From NCBI RefSeq assembly GCF_001866665.1, contig NZ_MLYO01000067.1, forward strand, positions 1-62,016: 62,016 nt of DNA. Direction: 5' to 3'. This DNA comes from Streptomyces monashensis. Lineage in GTDB: Bacteria > Actinomycetota > Actinomycetes > Streptomycetales > Streptomycetaceae. A program made the translations under genes and the position numbers. Each line of letters opens with the position of its first letter. Position 1 is the stretch's first letter. This document shows, piece after piece, positions 15,802-25,799 of the stretch. The notes below the pieces were generated by a model that saw only the letters and a list, made by a program, of their open reading frames with translations, did no database searches and had not been told where the DNA came from.

Positions 15802-18321
15802 GTGACGATGGCTGAACTGTCCCGGCGCAGGCTCCTCGGCTCCGCACTGGGCCTCGGCGGGCTCGCCGCTGCCGCGTCCTTACTCCCGCCCAACCTGCAA
15901 CGGGCCATGGCCGACACGGCGCGGCGGCCGGGATCGCTCCACGACATCGAACACGTCGTGATCCTGATGCAGGAGAACCGATCATTCGACCACTATTTCG
16001 GCACCATGCGTGGGGTGCGGGGTTTCGACGACCCGGACGCGGCCATCCTCTCGACCGGTAGACCGGTGTTCTACCAGCCAGACCCCGAAAACCCGGACGG
16101 CTACCTTCTCCCGTTCCACCTCGACACCAGAACCACCAGCTCCCAGGCCATCCCGTCCACCAGCCACGCCTGGTCGGTGCAGCACGAGGCCTGGAACCAC
16201 GGCCAGATGGACAACTGGGTGCCAGCGCATCGCCAGGCGGACGGCGAAGCCAACGGCCCGTTCACCATGGGCTACTACGAGCGCGCCGACATCCCCTTCC
16301 AGTTCGCGCTCGCCGAGTCCTTCACCATCTGCGACGCCTACCACTGCTCGCTGCTCGGCCCTACCTGGCCCAACCGGCTCTACCACTGGACCGGCACGAT
16401 CGACCCGAACGGCCTGGCCGGCGGGCCGGTCATCAGCAACGTCATCCCCGAGCCGTTCCGCTGGACCACCTACCCGGAGCGGCTCACCAAGGCGGGCGTG
16501 TCCTGGCATGTCTACCAGGAGGAAGACGATTACGGCTGCAACCCGCTGGAGTTCTTCCAGCAGTACCAGGACGCCGAGCAGGGCGACCCTCTGTACGAGC
16601 ACGGCCTGACCATCGGCCCCGCCGACCAGTTCGCCCGCGATGCCCTGGCCGGACGGCTGCCTACCGTGTCGTGGATCATCCCGACCGCCGCGCAGTGCGA
16701 GCACCCCGACTACCTGCCGGCCTCCGGTGCCGACTTCGTCGCCCGGCAACTGGACGCGGTCGCGGCCAACCCCGAGCTGTGGCGCAAGACCGTCTTCATC
16801 CTCAACTACGACGAGAACGACGGCCTGTTCGACCACGTCATCCCGCCGGTCCCGCCGGCCGGGACACCCGACGAGTTCGTCCGCGGCGTGCCGATCGGCG
16901 CGGGGATCCGGGTGCCGTGCATCATCGTCTCGCCGTGGACTCAGGGCGGCTTCGTGTGCAGCGAGCCCTTTGATCACACCTCCGTGCTGCGGTTCCTGGA
17001 GCGGGTCACGGGAGTGCGCGAGGAGAACATCAGTCAGTGGCGCCGCCGTACGTTCGGCGACCTGACCTCGGCGCTCGGCTTCCCCAGCAAGCGTTTCTTC
17101 CCGCACCTGCCGCCCACCAAGGGCCAGTTGTGGACGGCGGAGCACGAGGTGGGGACCCTGCCGCGGGCCACGTTCCCCGGAGCGGACCAGACCCCGCCCC
17201 ACCAGGAGACCACCGGTCCCGAGCCCACTCCGGCCGGCCCCGCCGTGACCGCGCGCGAGACGGAGCCCCTGGCGGGGCGGCGGCCATACGTCATGAGCCG
17301 GTTGATGGAGAACGCCACCACCCACCGCGGCGACTTCGCCGGTGACGCACCCACCCGCGGCGCCGGCATCCGGGGCTCGAACTTCCCGGGCATCCAGGAC
17401 TCCGTGCCGAAGACCGGGTCCACAAGCGGCGTCCACGCCTACGCGACCGCACTGGTCAGCTATTCCATCATGGTGATCGACACCACCACCCGGAGGCTGG
17501 TCGCGAGCATCCCCTGCGGGGCCAACCCCTATGGGATCGCTTCCGCTCCGGGGACCGGAAAGCTGTACGTGACCAACTCCGGCGCCGGCGACGTCTCCGT
17601 GCTGGACACCACCAAGGGCGCGATCACCGGCACCGTCGACGTCGGCCTCTACCCGCACGGCGTGGCCTCGTCCCCGGACGGCCGCACTGTCTACGTCGCC
17701 AACACCGGCCCGGACACCGGCGTCGGCGGATCGCGGACGCTCACAGTGATCGACACCGGCGCGGACAAGGCCACCACGACCTGGCAGACCGGCCTTGCCC
17801 CGCGCTCCGTCGCCGTCAGCCCTGACGGCCGGATCGTCTACGTCAGTTGCCACGACGGCCTGACCGTGCTCGACGCGGAAACCGGCATGACGCGTAGGCG
17901 GCTGCCCGAACTGGCCAAGGCCAACGGTGTGGCCGTGCACCCCGACGGCAAGCGGGTCTACGTGGTCAGCTCGTCAAGCGACACCCTCGCGGTTCTCGAC
18001 ACCGCCTCGCTGCGCGTCGTCGCCCGGGTCCGGGTGGGCCGCACTCCGTGGCAGGTCGCGCTGAGCCCGGACGGAACACGGGCCTGGGTCAGCGGCGCCA
18101 ACGACGACACCGTCACCATCCTCGACACGGCGACCGCGAAGGCGGTCGGCACCGTCCGGGTCGGCCACATCCCGACCGGCATCACGACGACCGTCGACAC
18201 CGTCTGGGTATGCACGAATGCCGGCGCCACGGTGGACGCGATCGACACCACCAGCCTGCGAGTGCTCGCCCGCATCGAACTGGGGCTGTCCACGGGCCCC
18301 AGCGGCGTGGTGGTCGCCTGA
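15802..18321 (+). CDS. Tat-exported phosphoesterase (bacterial phospholipase C family) fused to a YVTN-type beta-propeller
   Basis: An 839-residue secreted protein. It begins with a Tat signal (SRRRLLGSALGLGG). Residues about 45-440 are a phosphoesterase of the phospholipase C/acid phosphatase family, starting with HVVILMQENRSFDHYFGTM and including NYDENDGLFDHV and the later SPWTQGG and FDHTSVLRF metal-site motifs. From about 530 onward come repeated beta-propeller blades of the type LYVTNSGAGDVSVLDT, VYVANTG and VYVVSSSSDTLAVLDT. Fusion of these two modules is unusual. The start is the GTG at 15802, or the ATG at 15808. It hydrolyses a phosphate ester outside the cell; whether phospholipid or other is not known. 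It faces the ABC exporter and second phosphoesterase on the opposite strand. Confidence 0.85.
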   Translation: MTMAELSRRRLLGSALGLGGLAAAASLLPPNLQRAMADTARRPGSLHDIEHVVILMQENRSFDHYFGTMRGVRGFDDPDAAILSTGRPVFYQPDPENPDGYLLPFHLDTRTTSSQAIPSTSHAWSVQHEAWNHGQMDNWVPAHRQADGEANGPFTMGYYERADIPFQFALAESFTICDAYHCSLLGPTWPNRLYHWTGTIDPNGLAGGPVISNVIPEPFRWTTYPERLTKAGVSWHVYQEEDDYGCNPLEFFQQYQDAEQGDPLYEHGLTIGPADQFARDALAGRLPTVSWIIPTAAQCEHPDYLPASGADFVARQLDAVAANPELWRKTVFILNYDENDGLFDHVIPPVPPAGTPDEFVRGVPIGAGIRVPCIIVSPWTQGGFVCSEPFDHTSVLRFLERVTGVREENISQWRRRTFGDLTSALGFPSKRFFPHLPPTKGQLWTAEHEVGTLPRATFPGADQTPPHQETTGPEPTPAGPAVTARETEPLAGRRPYVMSRLMENATTHRGDFAGDAPTRGAGIRGSNFPGIQDSVPKTGSTSGVHAYATALVSYSIMVIDTTTRRLVASIPCGANPYGIASAPGTGKLYVTNSGAGDVSVLDTTKGAITGTVDVGLYPHGVASSPDGRTVYVANTGPDTGVGGSRTLTVIDTGADKATTTWQTGLAPRSVAVSPDGRIVYVSCHDGLTVLDAETGMTRRRLPELAKANGVAVHPDGKRVYVVSSSSDTLAVLDTASLRVVARVRVGRTPWQVALSPDGTRAWVSGANDDTVTILDTATAKAVGTVRVGHIPTGITTTVDTVWVCTNAGATVDAIDTTSLRVLARIELGLSTGPSGVVVA

Positions 18322-18855
18322 CCCGGCGTCGTACGGGCGGAGCTCGGTGCGTGGCTGGTCTTCGAGTTGCGCCGTGAGGCGCTGTGTTTCGTGTGCAGGT
18401 GTGGGACTGTGCGCCACGAGGCGCTGATGATCCGCGTGCGGGTGCGAGACCCGCGCCGTCGTCCCGTCGCAGCGAGACGGCAGAAGCAGGGGGTAGCTGG
18501 GCCCGGCGAGTCGGCCGGGTCTGGTGGGGAGCAGCCCCGACAACGACGGGACGCACCGGAACTACCGGACGGTGCGGGTCCGGCAAGCGAGACGGGAAGG
18601 TGGACGCGAGGAACCAGCGGTGTAAAGCCCCTCACGACCTCCGTGCCCAGCCGCCACCAATCCGAAGAGATCAGTAGGGCGGCGGGCCATCGGCAACTGG
18701 GACCCGGGCCTGATCTCGCCGGTGCCGAACCCCGCCGCCTCGCTGCTGCGCGCCGGACGCGGTACCGAGCCTGCCGTCGCGGCGGTGGAAGCGGGCAGGC
18801 TGGGTCGCGAGACCCGGTCGGCTCTCGCGCCCGGCTGGCTCGGTGACCAGTTGAC
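18322..18855. other. Intergenic region between convergent genes, nothing recognised
   Basis: A 534-bp gap between the propeller-fusion gene and the end of the ABC permease gene. No coding frame or strong hairpin was found. Confidence 0.35.
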
Positions 18856-20238
18856 TCAGTGATCGGAGATCAGGTCGACGTTGCCGTCGAACTGCCACAG
18901 GGGGTTGGGGGTCGGCTTGCCGGCATTGATGATCAGGAAGTACCCGTTCACCTGCACCGGTCCGTCCCCGTCGGCGATGTAGCGCCCGGTGGGGGTGACA
19001 TCGACCTGGTAGATGGCCTGGGCGGTGACGTTGTAACCGGGGACGTTCCAGGAGACGGTGCAGCGCCAGTCGTTCCCCGGCCCTGCCTGCGCTCCGAGCC
19101 CCTCGCTCTTGTCGCAGGCCGCTGTGGTCTGCAGTTGCGCTGCGGTGACCGCCGGCTGGTGCATCTGTGCTTGCTGGGACGGGTAGAGGTGGGAGAAGAC
19201 CGTGGCCACCGAGCGTTGCACCTTGTCCTGGGTGATGCCGGAGCCGCCCGCCCCCGTCCCGACGGCGACGGCACCGACCGTCGCGGCCAGCACGCCCGCC
19301 AGCGGGAGGACGCCCAAGGTCAGCGCCCTGCGTCCGGCGCCGTCGTTGTTGAGGTTGGTGAAGTCCCGGCGCAGGAAGAGCAGACAGGCCAGTGCCGTCG
19401 CCACGACCGCCCACACCAGGCTGACCCCGATGCCGATCAGCAACGGCCCCAGCTGCTGGGGATCGGTGAATAGGCCGTTCCAGGAGATGAAGGTGTAACC
19501 GGGCAGTGCCAGGCGCACCGTGACCGGCAGCGGCAGCATCTGCGCTGTCTGCATCCCGAGGGCGGCGATCATAGGCAGCAGCAGGCCCATCGGGGATCGG
19601 CCCAGGGCCACCGACCCGAGCAGCCCGATGGCGGCCAGGGCAAGCGTCGGCGCCAGCACGCAGACCCACGCCAGCAGGACCTTGCCGACCGCGTCCCCGC
19701 CGGTGAGCAGGTGGCCGTCCAGGCCGACCAGCGGCTGGTTCCCCTCCGCGAGCAGTCCGCCGAGCATGCTGGAGACGGCCAGGCCAGCTACCAGCAGTCC
19801 GGTCACGGTGACGCTGGCGATCGCCTTGGCCGCGAAGATCCGCCGGTGCGAGCGGACGGCGATGATCAGGTGGCGCCAGGTGCCCAGCCGGTCCTCGCAG
19901 GCGAAGACGTCGCCGGCGACCACGGACGTGACCAGCGGCAGGGCCCATGTGCCGGCGACGCCGAGCACCACCAACGATCCGGCCCAGCCGGTGGCGTGCA
20001 TCCACCGGCCGAAGAGGGTATCGGACGGCAGGGTGTTCTGCTGGTCGATCGCGAACACCAGCAGGCCTGGACCGAGCCAGCACAGCAGCACCAGCAGGCG
20101 CACCCGCCAGGCGGAGAACTGCTTGACCAGCTCCATCCGCAGGATCCGGACCACCGGAACCGGGCGTCTGCCGGCCGTCCCGGGCTTCAGCGCGGCCCCG
20201 GCTCCGGCCGCGGGGGCGTCGGTGAGGGGCGTGGTCAT
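18856..20238 (-). CDS. ABC transporter permease with an extracytoplasmic C-terminal domain
   Basis: A 460-residue permease. An N-terminal cytoplasmic stretch precedes a first helix near 45-65 and there are about six helices to about residue 320. The segment VAGDVFACEDRLGTWRHLIIAVRSHRRIFAAKAIAS resembles the coupling region of ABC-2 permeases. Residues about 335-460 form a soluble domain that should be outside, with two Cys (TAACDKS and DWRCTVSW) that could form a disulphide. It overlaps the ATPase gene by four bases (ATGA, 20235-20238), so the two are translationally coupled. The exported substrate is unknown. An extra C-terminal domain of this size is not usual in ABC-2 permeases. Confidence 0.8.
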   Translation of the reverse strand: MTTPLTDAPAAGAGAALKPGTAGRRPVPVVRILRMELVKQFSAWRVRLLVLLCWLGPGLLVFAIDQQNTLPSDTLFGRWMHATGWAGSLVVLGVAGTWALPLVTSVVAGDVFACEDRLGTWRHLIIAVRSHRRIFAAKAIASVTVTGLLVAGLAVSSMLGGLLAEGNQPLVGLDGHLLTGGDAVGKVLLAWVCVLAPTLALAAIGLLGSVALGRSPMGLLLPMIAALGMQTAQMLPLPVTVRLALPGYTFISWNGLFTDPQQLGPLLIGIGVSLVWAVVATALACLLFLRRDFTNLNNDGAGRRALTLGVLPLAGVLAATVGAVAVGTGAGGSGITQDKVQRSVATVFSHLYPSQQAQMHQPAVTAAQLQTTAACDKSEGLGAQAGPGNDWRCTVSWNVPGYNVTAQAIYQVDVTPTGRYIADGDGPVQVNGYFLIINAGKPTPNPLWQFDGNVDLISDH

Positions 20239-21197
20239 TGGTCGGCCTCCTGCCCGGTGAGGGCGGGCTGGTCCGTCAGGGAGAGAAAGGCTGCTTCCAG
20301 CGGCGAGACGACGGGCGCGAGTTCGCGCACGGGGATGTTCGCGCGCACGATCCGCGCCAGGAGTTCGTCCAGAGCAGCCGTCCGCGCGCGTACGACGATC
20401 ACGTCGTTGTCCGGTCGCGCCACGGCGTCGGAGTCCTGGACGACGCGAACGCCGGGCGTTGCGGCCGCGACAGCGTGCGCGGCGGACGGATCCAGGGCGC
20501 GCAGCCGGTAGTCGAGTTCGTGGTTGTCATCGGTGAGTTTCTTGGGCGGGCCGGAGAACACCACATGCCCCTTGGCCAGGATGGTGACCTCGGAACACAG
20601 CGCCTCCAGATCGTCCATCCGATGGCTGGACAGGACGACCGTGACGCCCTGGGCCGCGAGCCGGCGCAGGACCTGGTGCACCTGCCTCTTGCCCGCCGGG
20701 TCCAGGCCGTTGGACGGCTCGTCGAGCACGAGCAGGCGCGGTTTGGTCAGCAAGGCCGCGGCCAGTCCCAGTCGTTGGCGCATGCCCAGGGAGAAGCCGC
20801 GGACCTTCTGATCGCCGGCCTCGGTGAGTCCGACCTGTTCCAGAGCATCGCCGACGTCACCGGCGAGCGAGTCATCAGGCTGCAGCGAAAGCAGCGTCGC
20901 GAGGTTCTGCTTCGCGGTGAGAGTGGGGTAGAGGCCGGGTCCGTCGACGAATCCGGAGACACCGTCAGGCGCCGGCAGCCCACGGCCCACTGAAGTGCCG
21001 AGGATCTCCAGATCCCCCTCGTCGGCGACGGCCAGGCCCAGCATCAGGCCCAGCAGCGTGGTCTTTCCGGCACCGTTCGGGCCGACCAGGCCGTAAATCT
21101 GACCCTGCGCGACGCTTACATCGACATGGTCGAGCGCGACGACGTCACCGAAGACCTTGGTGATGCCGTGGCCCCTCACTGCGATCGTCGTGTCCAT
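20235..21197 (-). CDS. ABC transporter ATP-binding protein
   Basis: A 320-residue ABC ATPase of the ABC-2/DrrA-like exporter type. Walker A GPNGAGKTT is near residue 40, the signature is FSLGMRQRLGLAAAL, Walker B is LLVLDEPSNGLDPAG, and the switch His is in VVLSSHRMDDL. The extra C-terminal 100 residues are usual for this group. The start at 21197 follows GGAAGGA. It lies 77 bp downstream of the secreted phosphoesterase gene on the same strand and is coupled to the permease, so the three may form one transcript. Confidence 0.9.
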   Translation of the reverse strand: MDTTIAVRGHGITKVFGDVVALDHVDVSVAQGQIYGLVGPNGAGKTTLLGLMLGLAVADEGDLEILGTSVGRGLPAPDGVSGFVDGPGLYPTLTAKQNLATLLSLQPDDSLAGDVGDALEQVGLTEAGDQKVRGFSLGMRQRLGLAAALLTKPRLLVLDEPSNGLDPAGKRQVHQVLRRLAAQGVTVVLSSHRMDDLEALCSEVTILAKGHVVFSGPPKKLTDDNHELDYRLRALDPSAAHAVAAATPGVRVVQDSDAVARPDNDVIVVRARTAALDELLARIVRANIPVRELAPVVSPLEAAFLSLTDQPALTGQEADQ

Positions 21198-21274
21198 CCG
21201 TTCCTTCCTCAGCTGGCGAGCAAGTGGGCCCCCGTCCCGCTGGGGGAACGGGGGCCGTTACCGAGTGGCGCTGG

Positions 21275-24016
21275 TCACTGCACGTTGATCGCGGTGTCGT
21301 CGAGCACGAAGGAGGTCTGGTACTCGTAGTCCTCCGCGCCGGTGAACTTGAGCGTGACCGTCTGGCCCGCGTAGGGGGAGAGGTCGAAGGTGTGCTGCGC
21401 GAATCCGGTGATGCGGTCGAGGTTGGAGTAGGTGTGCAGGGTGCCCAGCACCGTGCCGGAGCTGTTGAGCACCTGCACCTTGAGCGTGTCGTAGGCGGTC
21501 GTGGTCGAGGTCTCCGCCGTGTCCACGTGGAGCCAGAAGCTCAGCTGCTCCGAGGTGCAGCCCTTCGGCAGAGTCACCGTCTGCGACAGGGTGTCGGTGT
21601 GGGTGGTCCCGTAGCCGTCCAGCCACGTGTCCCAGCTGCCGGAGTGCGGCGGCTCGGAGGAGGAGTTGTTGATCACGCCGGAGGACGCGGTCCACGGAGC
21701 GGGGTTGGAGCTGCCGTTCTCGAAGCCGGGGTTGCCCAGCAGCTGCTTCGCCTGGCAGCCGGTGCTTCCGGTGGGGGTGGCGGACGCCTCGTTGCTCTGT
21801 GCCCCCTCGCCCACGCCGTTCACCGCGGTGACCCTGTAGTAGTAGGTCTGCCCGGTGGTGAGCCCGGTGTCGGTGCACGAGGTCACCGCGCCCAGTCCGC
21901 TGCAGCCGCCGCTGGTCAGCAGCGACTCGGTGCCGCTGGAGGTGCCGCGGTAGACCTTGTACGAGGTGATGTTCTCGCCGCCGGTGCTGGCCGGTGGCGT
22001 CCAGCTGAGCGAGACCTGTCCGGTTCCTGCGGTCCCCGTCAGGCCGGTGGGCGCACCCGGTGGCGTCGCGGCAATCGGGTCGGCTGTGACGGTCACCGTC
22101 GAGGATGCCGTGTTGGCGGGCGAGGCGCTGTCGGTGACGGTCAGTGTCGCGGTGTAGGTGCCCGCGGTGCTGTAGGTGTGGCTCGGGTTCTGCGAGGTGC
22201 TGGTCGACCCGTCACCGAAGTTCCAGCTGTAGCTGTACGCCGGGGTGCCGCCGGTGGCCGTGCCGGTGAAGGCGACGTTCAGTGGCACCTGGCCGGAGGT
22301 CGGGGTGGCCGAGGCACTTACGGCCAGCGGGTTGCCGACGGCGCTGACCGTGGTCGTCACCTGCGAGGTCGCGGTGTTGGCGGGCGAGGCGCTGTCGGTG
22401 ACGGTCAGTGTCGCGGTGTAGGTGCCCGCGGTGCTGTAGGTGTGGCTCGGGTTCTGCGACGTGCTGGTCGACCCGTCACCGAAGTTCCAGCTGTATGTGT
22501 ACGGGGCCGTGCCGCCGGTCGCCGAGCCGGTGAAGTTCTCCGTCAGCGGCGCGTTGCCGGTGGTCGGCGAGCCCTTGGCGCTCGCGGACAGGGGGGTCGC
22601 GCCCTGGACCCAGAAGTCCTCCAGCGGGTCGCCGAGCGCGGCCTGGTCCGCGGTCGTCATCGGGAACGTGGACGCGCCCAGGTTGTTGTTCGGGTCGATG
22701 ACGCCGGAGTGCACGTTCTCCATCGTGCGCTCCATCGCCGCGAGGACGTTGGCCGTCGTATACGCCACGTGCGAGACGTAGTGTTGCTTGACGTAGGCCG
22801 GGTTCCCGATGACGAGCAGCGGCACGCGGTAGGTGTTGCTGACGTGGTCCGGGCCGTTGCTGCCGTTCTGGGTGTCGTCCTCGGTGACGACGATCAGCGT
22901 GTTGTTCTTGTACGTCGGGTTGCTCATGATGGAGCTGACGATGTTGTTCGTCGCGGTGTCGTTCCCGGCGATGTCCTGGTACGTGCCGGGGTGGTCATTG
23001 AAGAGTTCGACGTAGTTGTAGGCCGGCATCCCGTACTGGTTGACGAAGTTGAGGTAGTCGCCGGAGACGGTGCTGTCGGGGATGCTCTGGTTGTTGCAGG
23101 TGTACTCGTTGGTGTGCAGCTCTTCGGGGATGGTCGTGCCCGGACGGTTGGGCGGCAGGACCTCGATCTTGCCGTCGGCCGGGTTCTTCCAGTAGCCGCT
23201 GCCACTGTTGAGCATCCAGTAGATGTCACCGTTCACGATCATCGAGTACGGGCTGGTGCCGCTGCTGGTGCCGGACGGAGCGGTGCAGGCACTGGTGCCC
23301 TCGTCCGTGGGGCCCTGGTCGCTCTGCAGGAACCGGTCGAACTGGGTGCCGTTCGACGGGTAGGACTGCTGCTGGCTGCTGGACGAGGACTGCCCCGAGA
23401 ACAGGAACCAGTGGTTGGGGCCGGACGGCGGCTGGACGCCGGTGCTGTACGAGTCGGACAGCGAGTAGGTCTTGGCCAACTGGTGCAGGTCCGGAACGGA
23501 GCTCATGTGGTTGGTGCTCTCCACCTGGCCGTTGCAGCCGGCGGCGATCGTTGTCGCGCAGTCGCCGAGGTAGTCGTCGAAGGTGTGGTTCTCGCGATAG
23601 ATGATCACGAAGTGCTGAAACGGCGGGAAGTACGGCGCCAGCGGATTCACCGCCGCTGCGGGCTTCCCTGTGATCGTCTGATGGCCACCGACCGTCTGTA
23701 CGACGCTCTTGTCGGTGATCTTGAAGTTCTTGGGCTGCGGGAACTTCGCGAACTCCACGCCGGGCGCGGCGAACTTCGCGCCGGAGCAGTCGAAGTCGTC
23801 CGGCTTGTACGTCATCGGACGCTTGCCGAGCGGCATGTTCTTGGCGTTCGGGGGGGTCGTCGCCGGGTTGTACCCCTTCAGCGTGCACGAGCCGACACCC
23901 GTCGCGTGGTGGGCGGCGTCAGCGATCCCGACGCCGTGAGCCACGCTCTCCACCCCGCCGAACAGCAGGGCGAGGCTGGCGACACCGGGCAGCAGTAACT
24001 TCTTCGATCTCTTCAT
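21275..24016 (-). CDS. Secreted phosphoesterase with two PKD domains, an Fn3 domain and a C-terminal carbohydrate-binding-like domain
   Basis: A 913-residue secreted protein. Residues 1-35 form a signal peptide. The phosphoesterase domain covers about 120-470, with FVIIYRENHTFDDYLGDC, GPNHWFLFSG, LIVVTEDDTQNG and DHVSNTYRVPLLVIG matching the phospholipase C family. Two PKD domains follow, each with YSWNFGDGS and HTYSTAGTYTATLTVTD, then an Fn3 domain (PGAPTGLTG to YYYRVTAVN) and a final jelly-roll-like domain (LLGNPGFENG to FVLDDTAI). I start at the ATG at 24016 because GGGAG lies five bases upstream; GTG 24022 is less likely. It probably acts on surface or environmental phosphoesters while held to a polymer by its tail. 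The ABC exporter genes follow on the same strand. Confidence 0.85.
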   Translation of the reverse strand: MKRSKKLLLPGVASLALLFGGVESVAHGVGIADAAHHATGVGSCTLKGYNPATTPPNAKNMPLGKRPMTYKPDDFDCSGAKFAAPGVEFAKFPQPKNFKITDKSVVQTVGGHQTITGKPAAAVNPLAPYFPPFQHFVIIYRENHTFDDYLGDCATTIAAGCNGQVESTNHMSSVPDLHQLAKTYSLSDSYSTGVQPPSGPNHWFLFSGQSSSSSQQQSYPSNGTQFDRFLQSDQGPTDEGTSACTAPSGTSSGTSPYSMIVNGDIYWMLNSGSGYWKNPADGKIEVLPPNRPGTTIPEELHTNEYTCNNQSIPDSTVSGDYLNFVNQYGMPAYNYVELFNDHPGTYQDIAGNDTATNNIVSSIMSNPTYKNNTLIVVTEDDTQNGSNGPDHVSNTYRVPLLVIGNPAYVKQHYVSHVAYTTANVLAAMERTMENVHSGVIDPNNNLGASTFPMTTADQAALGDPLEDFWVQGATPLSASAKGSPTTGNAPLTENFTGSATGGTAPYTYSWNFGDGSTSTSQNPSHTYSTAGTYTATLTVTDSASPANTATSQVTTTVSAVGNPLAVSASATPTSGQVPLNVAFTGTATGGTPAYSYSWNFGDGSTSTSQNPSHTYSTAGTYTATLTVTDSASPANTASSTVTVTADPIAATPPGAPTGLTGTAGTGQVSLSWTPPASTGGENITSYKVYRGTSSGTESLLTSGGCSGLGAVTSCTDTGLTTGQTYYYRVTAVNGVGEGAQSNEASATPTGSTGCQAKQLLGNPGFENGSSNPAPWTASSGVINNSSSEPPHSGSWDTWLDGYGTTHTDTLSQTVTLPKGCTSEQLSFWLHVDTAETSTTTAYDTLKVQVLNSSGTVLGTLHTYSNLDRITGFAQHTFDLSPYAGQTVTLKFTGAEDYEYQTSFVLDDTAINVQ
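22110..22495. repeat. 122-bp direct repeat encoding the two PKD domains
   Basis: Copies at 22110-22231 and 22374-22495 differ at a single visible base (ctgcgag against ctgcgac). This near identity at DNA level, including third positions, shows a recent duplication or ongoing gene conversion rather than only protein-level conservation. Confidence 0.85.
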
Positions 24017-24420
24017 TGGCACTCCCGTGTCGGAGGCGCGCGAGGGCGCGCGAATCTACGCGCGCTGAATGGAGCCATACGGGATTGTGGCGATAAGTCA
24101 GGGGCACGACAAGCCAGTCGGCGTGATCCAGTTTACTCGCCACGCAATGTTTGCCTGCGTCCCCCGCGAGCCGACACGCCCGCGTCATCGCGCGCACCGC
24201 CTCTCTGCATGCATCCCGGTCACCCTTTGGCAGCTACGCCTCCCGGCCCAGAACCGTGATCAACCTCAGCGCCAACGGCTGTACCGATGTAGAAACTGCC
24301 GCCAATTGCATCGGATGCGAACTCGCGACGGTTTGAGCTTCATCGCCGCCTGGTGCGGGGTACCCCTGTGTGACCAGCGGTGTTGGGCTGGGGCGACGCG
24401 AGCGACGGTAGCGACTCACG
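24017..24420. other. Divergent intergenic region
   Basis: About 400 bp separating the leftward phosphoesterase gene from the rightward integrase remnant. It must hold the promoter for the phosphoesterase operon. A GC-rich inverted repeat (gcgcgcg around 24045-24065) is present. No PHO box was seen. Confidence 0.35.
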
Positions 24421-24537
24421 GTGCCTGATCGCCAGCCGGTGTCACTCGTACGACTGACCGACCAGCGGACCGCCCGCCGACTCGCATCCGATGCGGCTTT
24501 CTCGCATCCAACGCGAGCGACGGAGGGTGGTGGACCG

Positions 24538-25799
24538 GTGAGGATCGATGTCGTGGCGCCGGGTGCGGCGAGGCTTCAACTGGTGGGCGGGGTCGCGCTG
24601 CTGCGGCCGGAGGAGCAGGTCTTCGACGCGATGCTGGAAGGGTTCGCCAATCAGCAGCTGGCCCGGAACCTGGCCCGCTCGACGGTTGAGGGCCGGGAGA
24701 ACACGGTGAAGGCGTTCGCCACGTACGTCAACGCCTTCCCCTGGCAGTGGACGCCGGCGATGGTGGACGAGTGGCTCGGTGACCTGCGGACTCTGCGTGA
24801 TCTCGCGCGGTCGACGATCCGCTCCTACTCCGAGGCCGTCCGATCCTTCTGCCACTTCGTCACCGACCCGCTCTATGAGTGGACGGCCACCTGCGAAGAA
24901 CGGTTCGGCATCTACCCGGTGCAGGTCGTGCACGAGTGGAACACTGCCGTGCACGTCCAGGACAACAAGGCCGACGCCGCCAAGCGGGCTTTCACCCGGG
25001 CCGAGTTGCAGGCGTTCTTCGACCATGCCGACGAGCAGGTGGAACGCATCCGGGCCCGCGGCCGCAAGGGCTGGCTGCCCGACTTCCGGGACGCGGTGCT
25101 GTTCAAGCCCGCGTACGCCTACGGGCTGCGGCGCAACGAGACGCGGATGCTGGACGCCGTCGACTTCGGCCGCAATCCGCACGGGACGGAGTTCGGCAAG
25201 TTCGGCTTGTGCCTGGTCCGCTACGGCAGGAAGCGACCGCCCACTACGCGAAGATCACCCCGCACACCCTGGCCAGGGCCTACGACGACGCCGGATACTT
25301 CGCCCGGAACGTCCGCACCATCGAGGTCCTCGTCGACCGCGAGGCCGTCGCCTCCGGCGCCGCCGCAAGCGGCGAACCCTGGCAGTACTACGACCGGGGC
25401 CACGGCTGGTGCACTTACACCTTCTTCGAGCAGTGTCAGCACGGGATGGCCTGCGCGCGCTGCGACTTCTACACCCAGAAGAACTCCAGCAGGGGCCAAC
25501 TGCTGGAGGCGAAGGACAACCTCCAACAGATGCTGGGCAACATTCCCCTCACCGATGACGAACGCGCCGCCGTCGACGACGGCCAGGCCGCCCTGGACCA
25601 ACTCCTGGGGCGACTCACCGACGCCCCCACCCCAGCCGGACCGACACCACGCCAGCTCGGCATCCCGGCCACCGAAAGGCTGCTGCCGATCGTCGAGGTG
25701 ACGTCGGCTGGGAAGGCGCCGAACCCGCTCTCGGGGAGTCCTAATCTCCGGGCATGGACGACAGCAGCACATCCCGGACGGCAACTGAGGACCCAGTAG
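24538..25799 (+). pseudogene. Tn554-like tyrosine recombinase with an internal deletion
   Basis: The first frame (to about 25235) has an N-terminal SAM-like core-binding domain (NQQLARNLARSTVEGRENTVKAFATYV) and the start of the catalytic domain, ending LRRNETRMLDAVDFGRN with the first catalytic Arg. A second frame then resumes at HYAKITPHTLARAYDDAGYFARN and runs through a Cys-rich tail (CQHGMACARCDFY) typical of the long integrases of Tn554-like elements. The whole segment with the HxxR motif and catalytic Tyr is missing at the join, so the gene is dead. The start is the GTG at 24538 after GGAGG. A second decayed integrase of the same kind lies at 56524-57530. Confidence 0.75.

Noticed and set aside
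15982..17940. A 650-codon minus-strand frame across the phosphoesterase fusion
   Set aside because: Shadow frame; no start signal and no protein-like pattern.
21224..23998. A plus-strand open frame of over 900 codons opposite the phosphoesterase-PKD gene
   Set aside because: It is a compositional shadow: the minus-strand gene has clear domains and a ribosome binding site, while this frame is a Val/Gly/Arg-rich mix with no motif.
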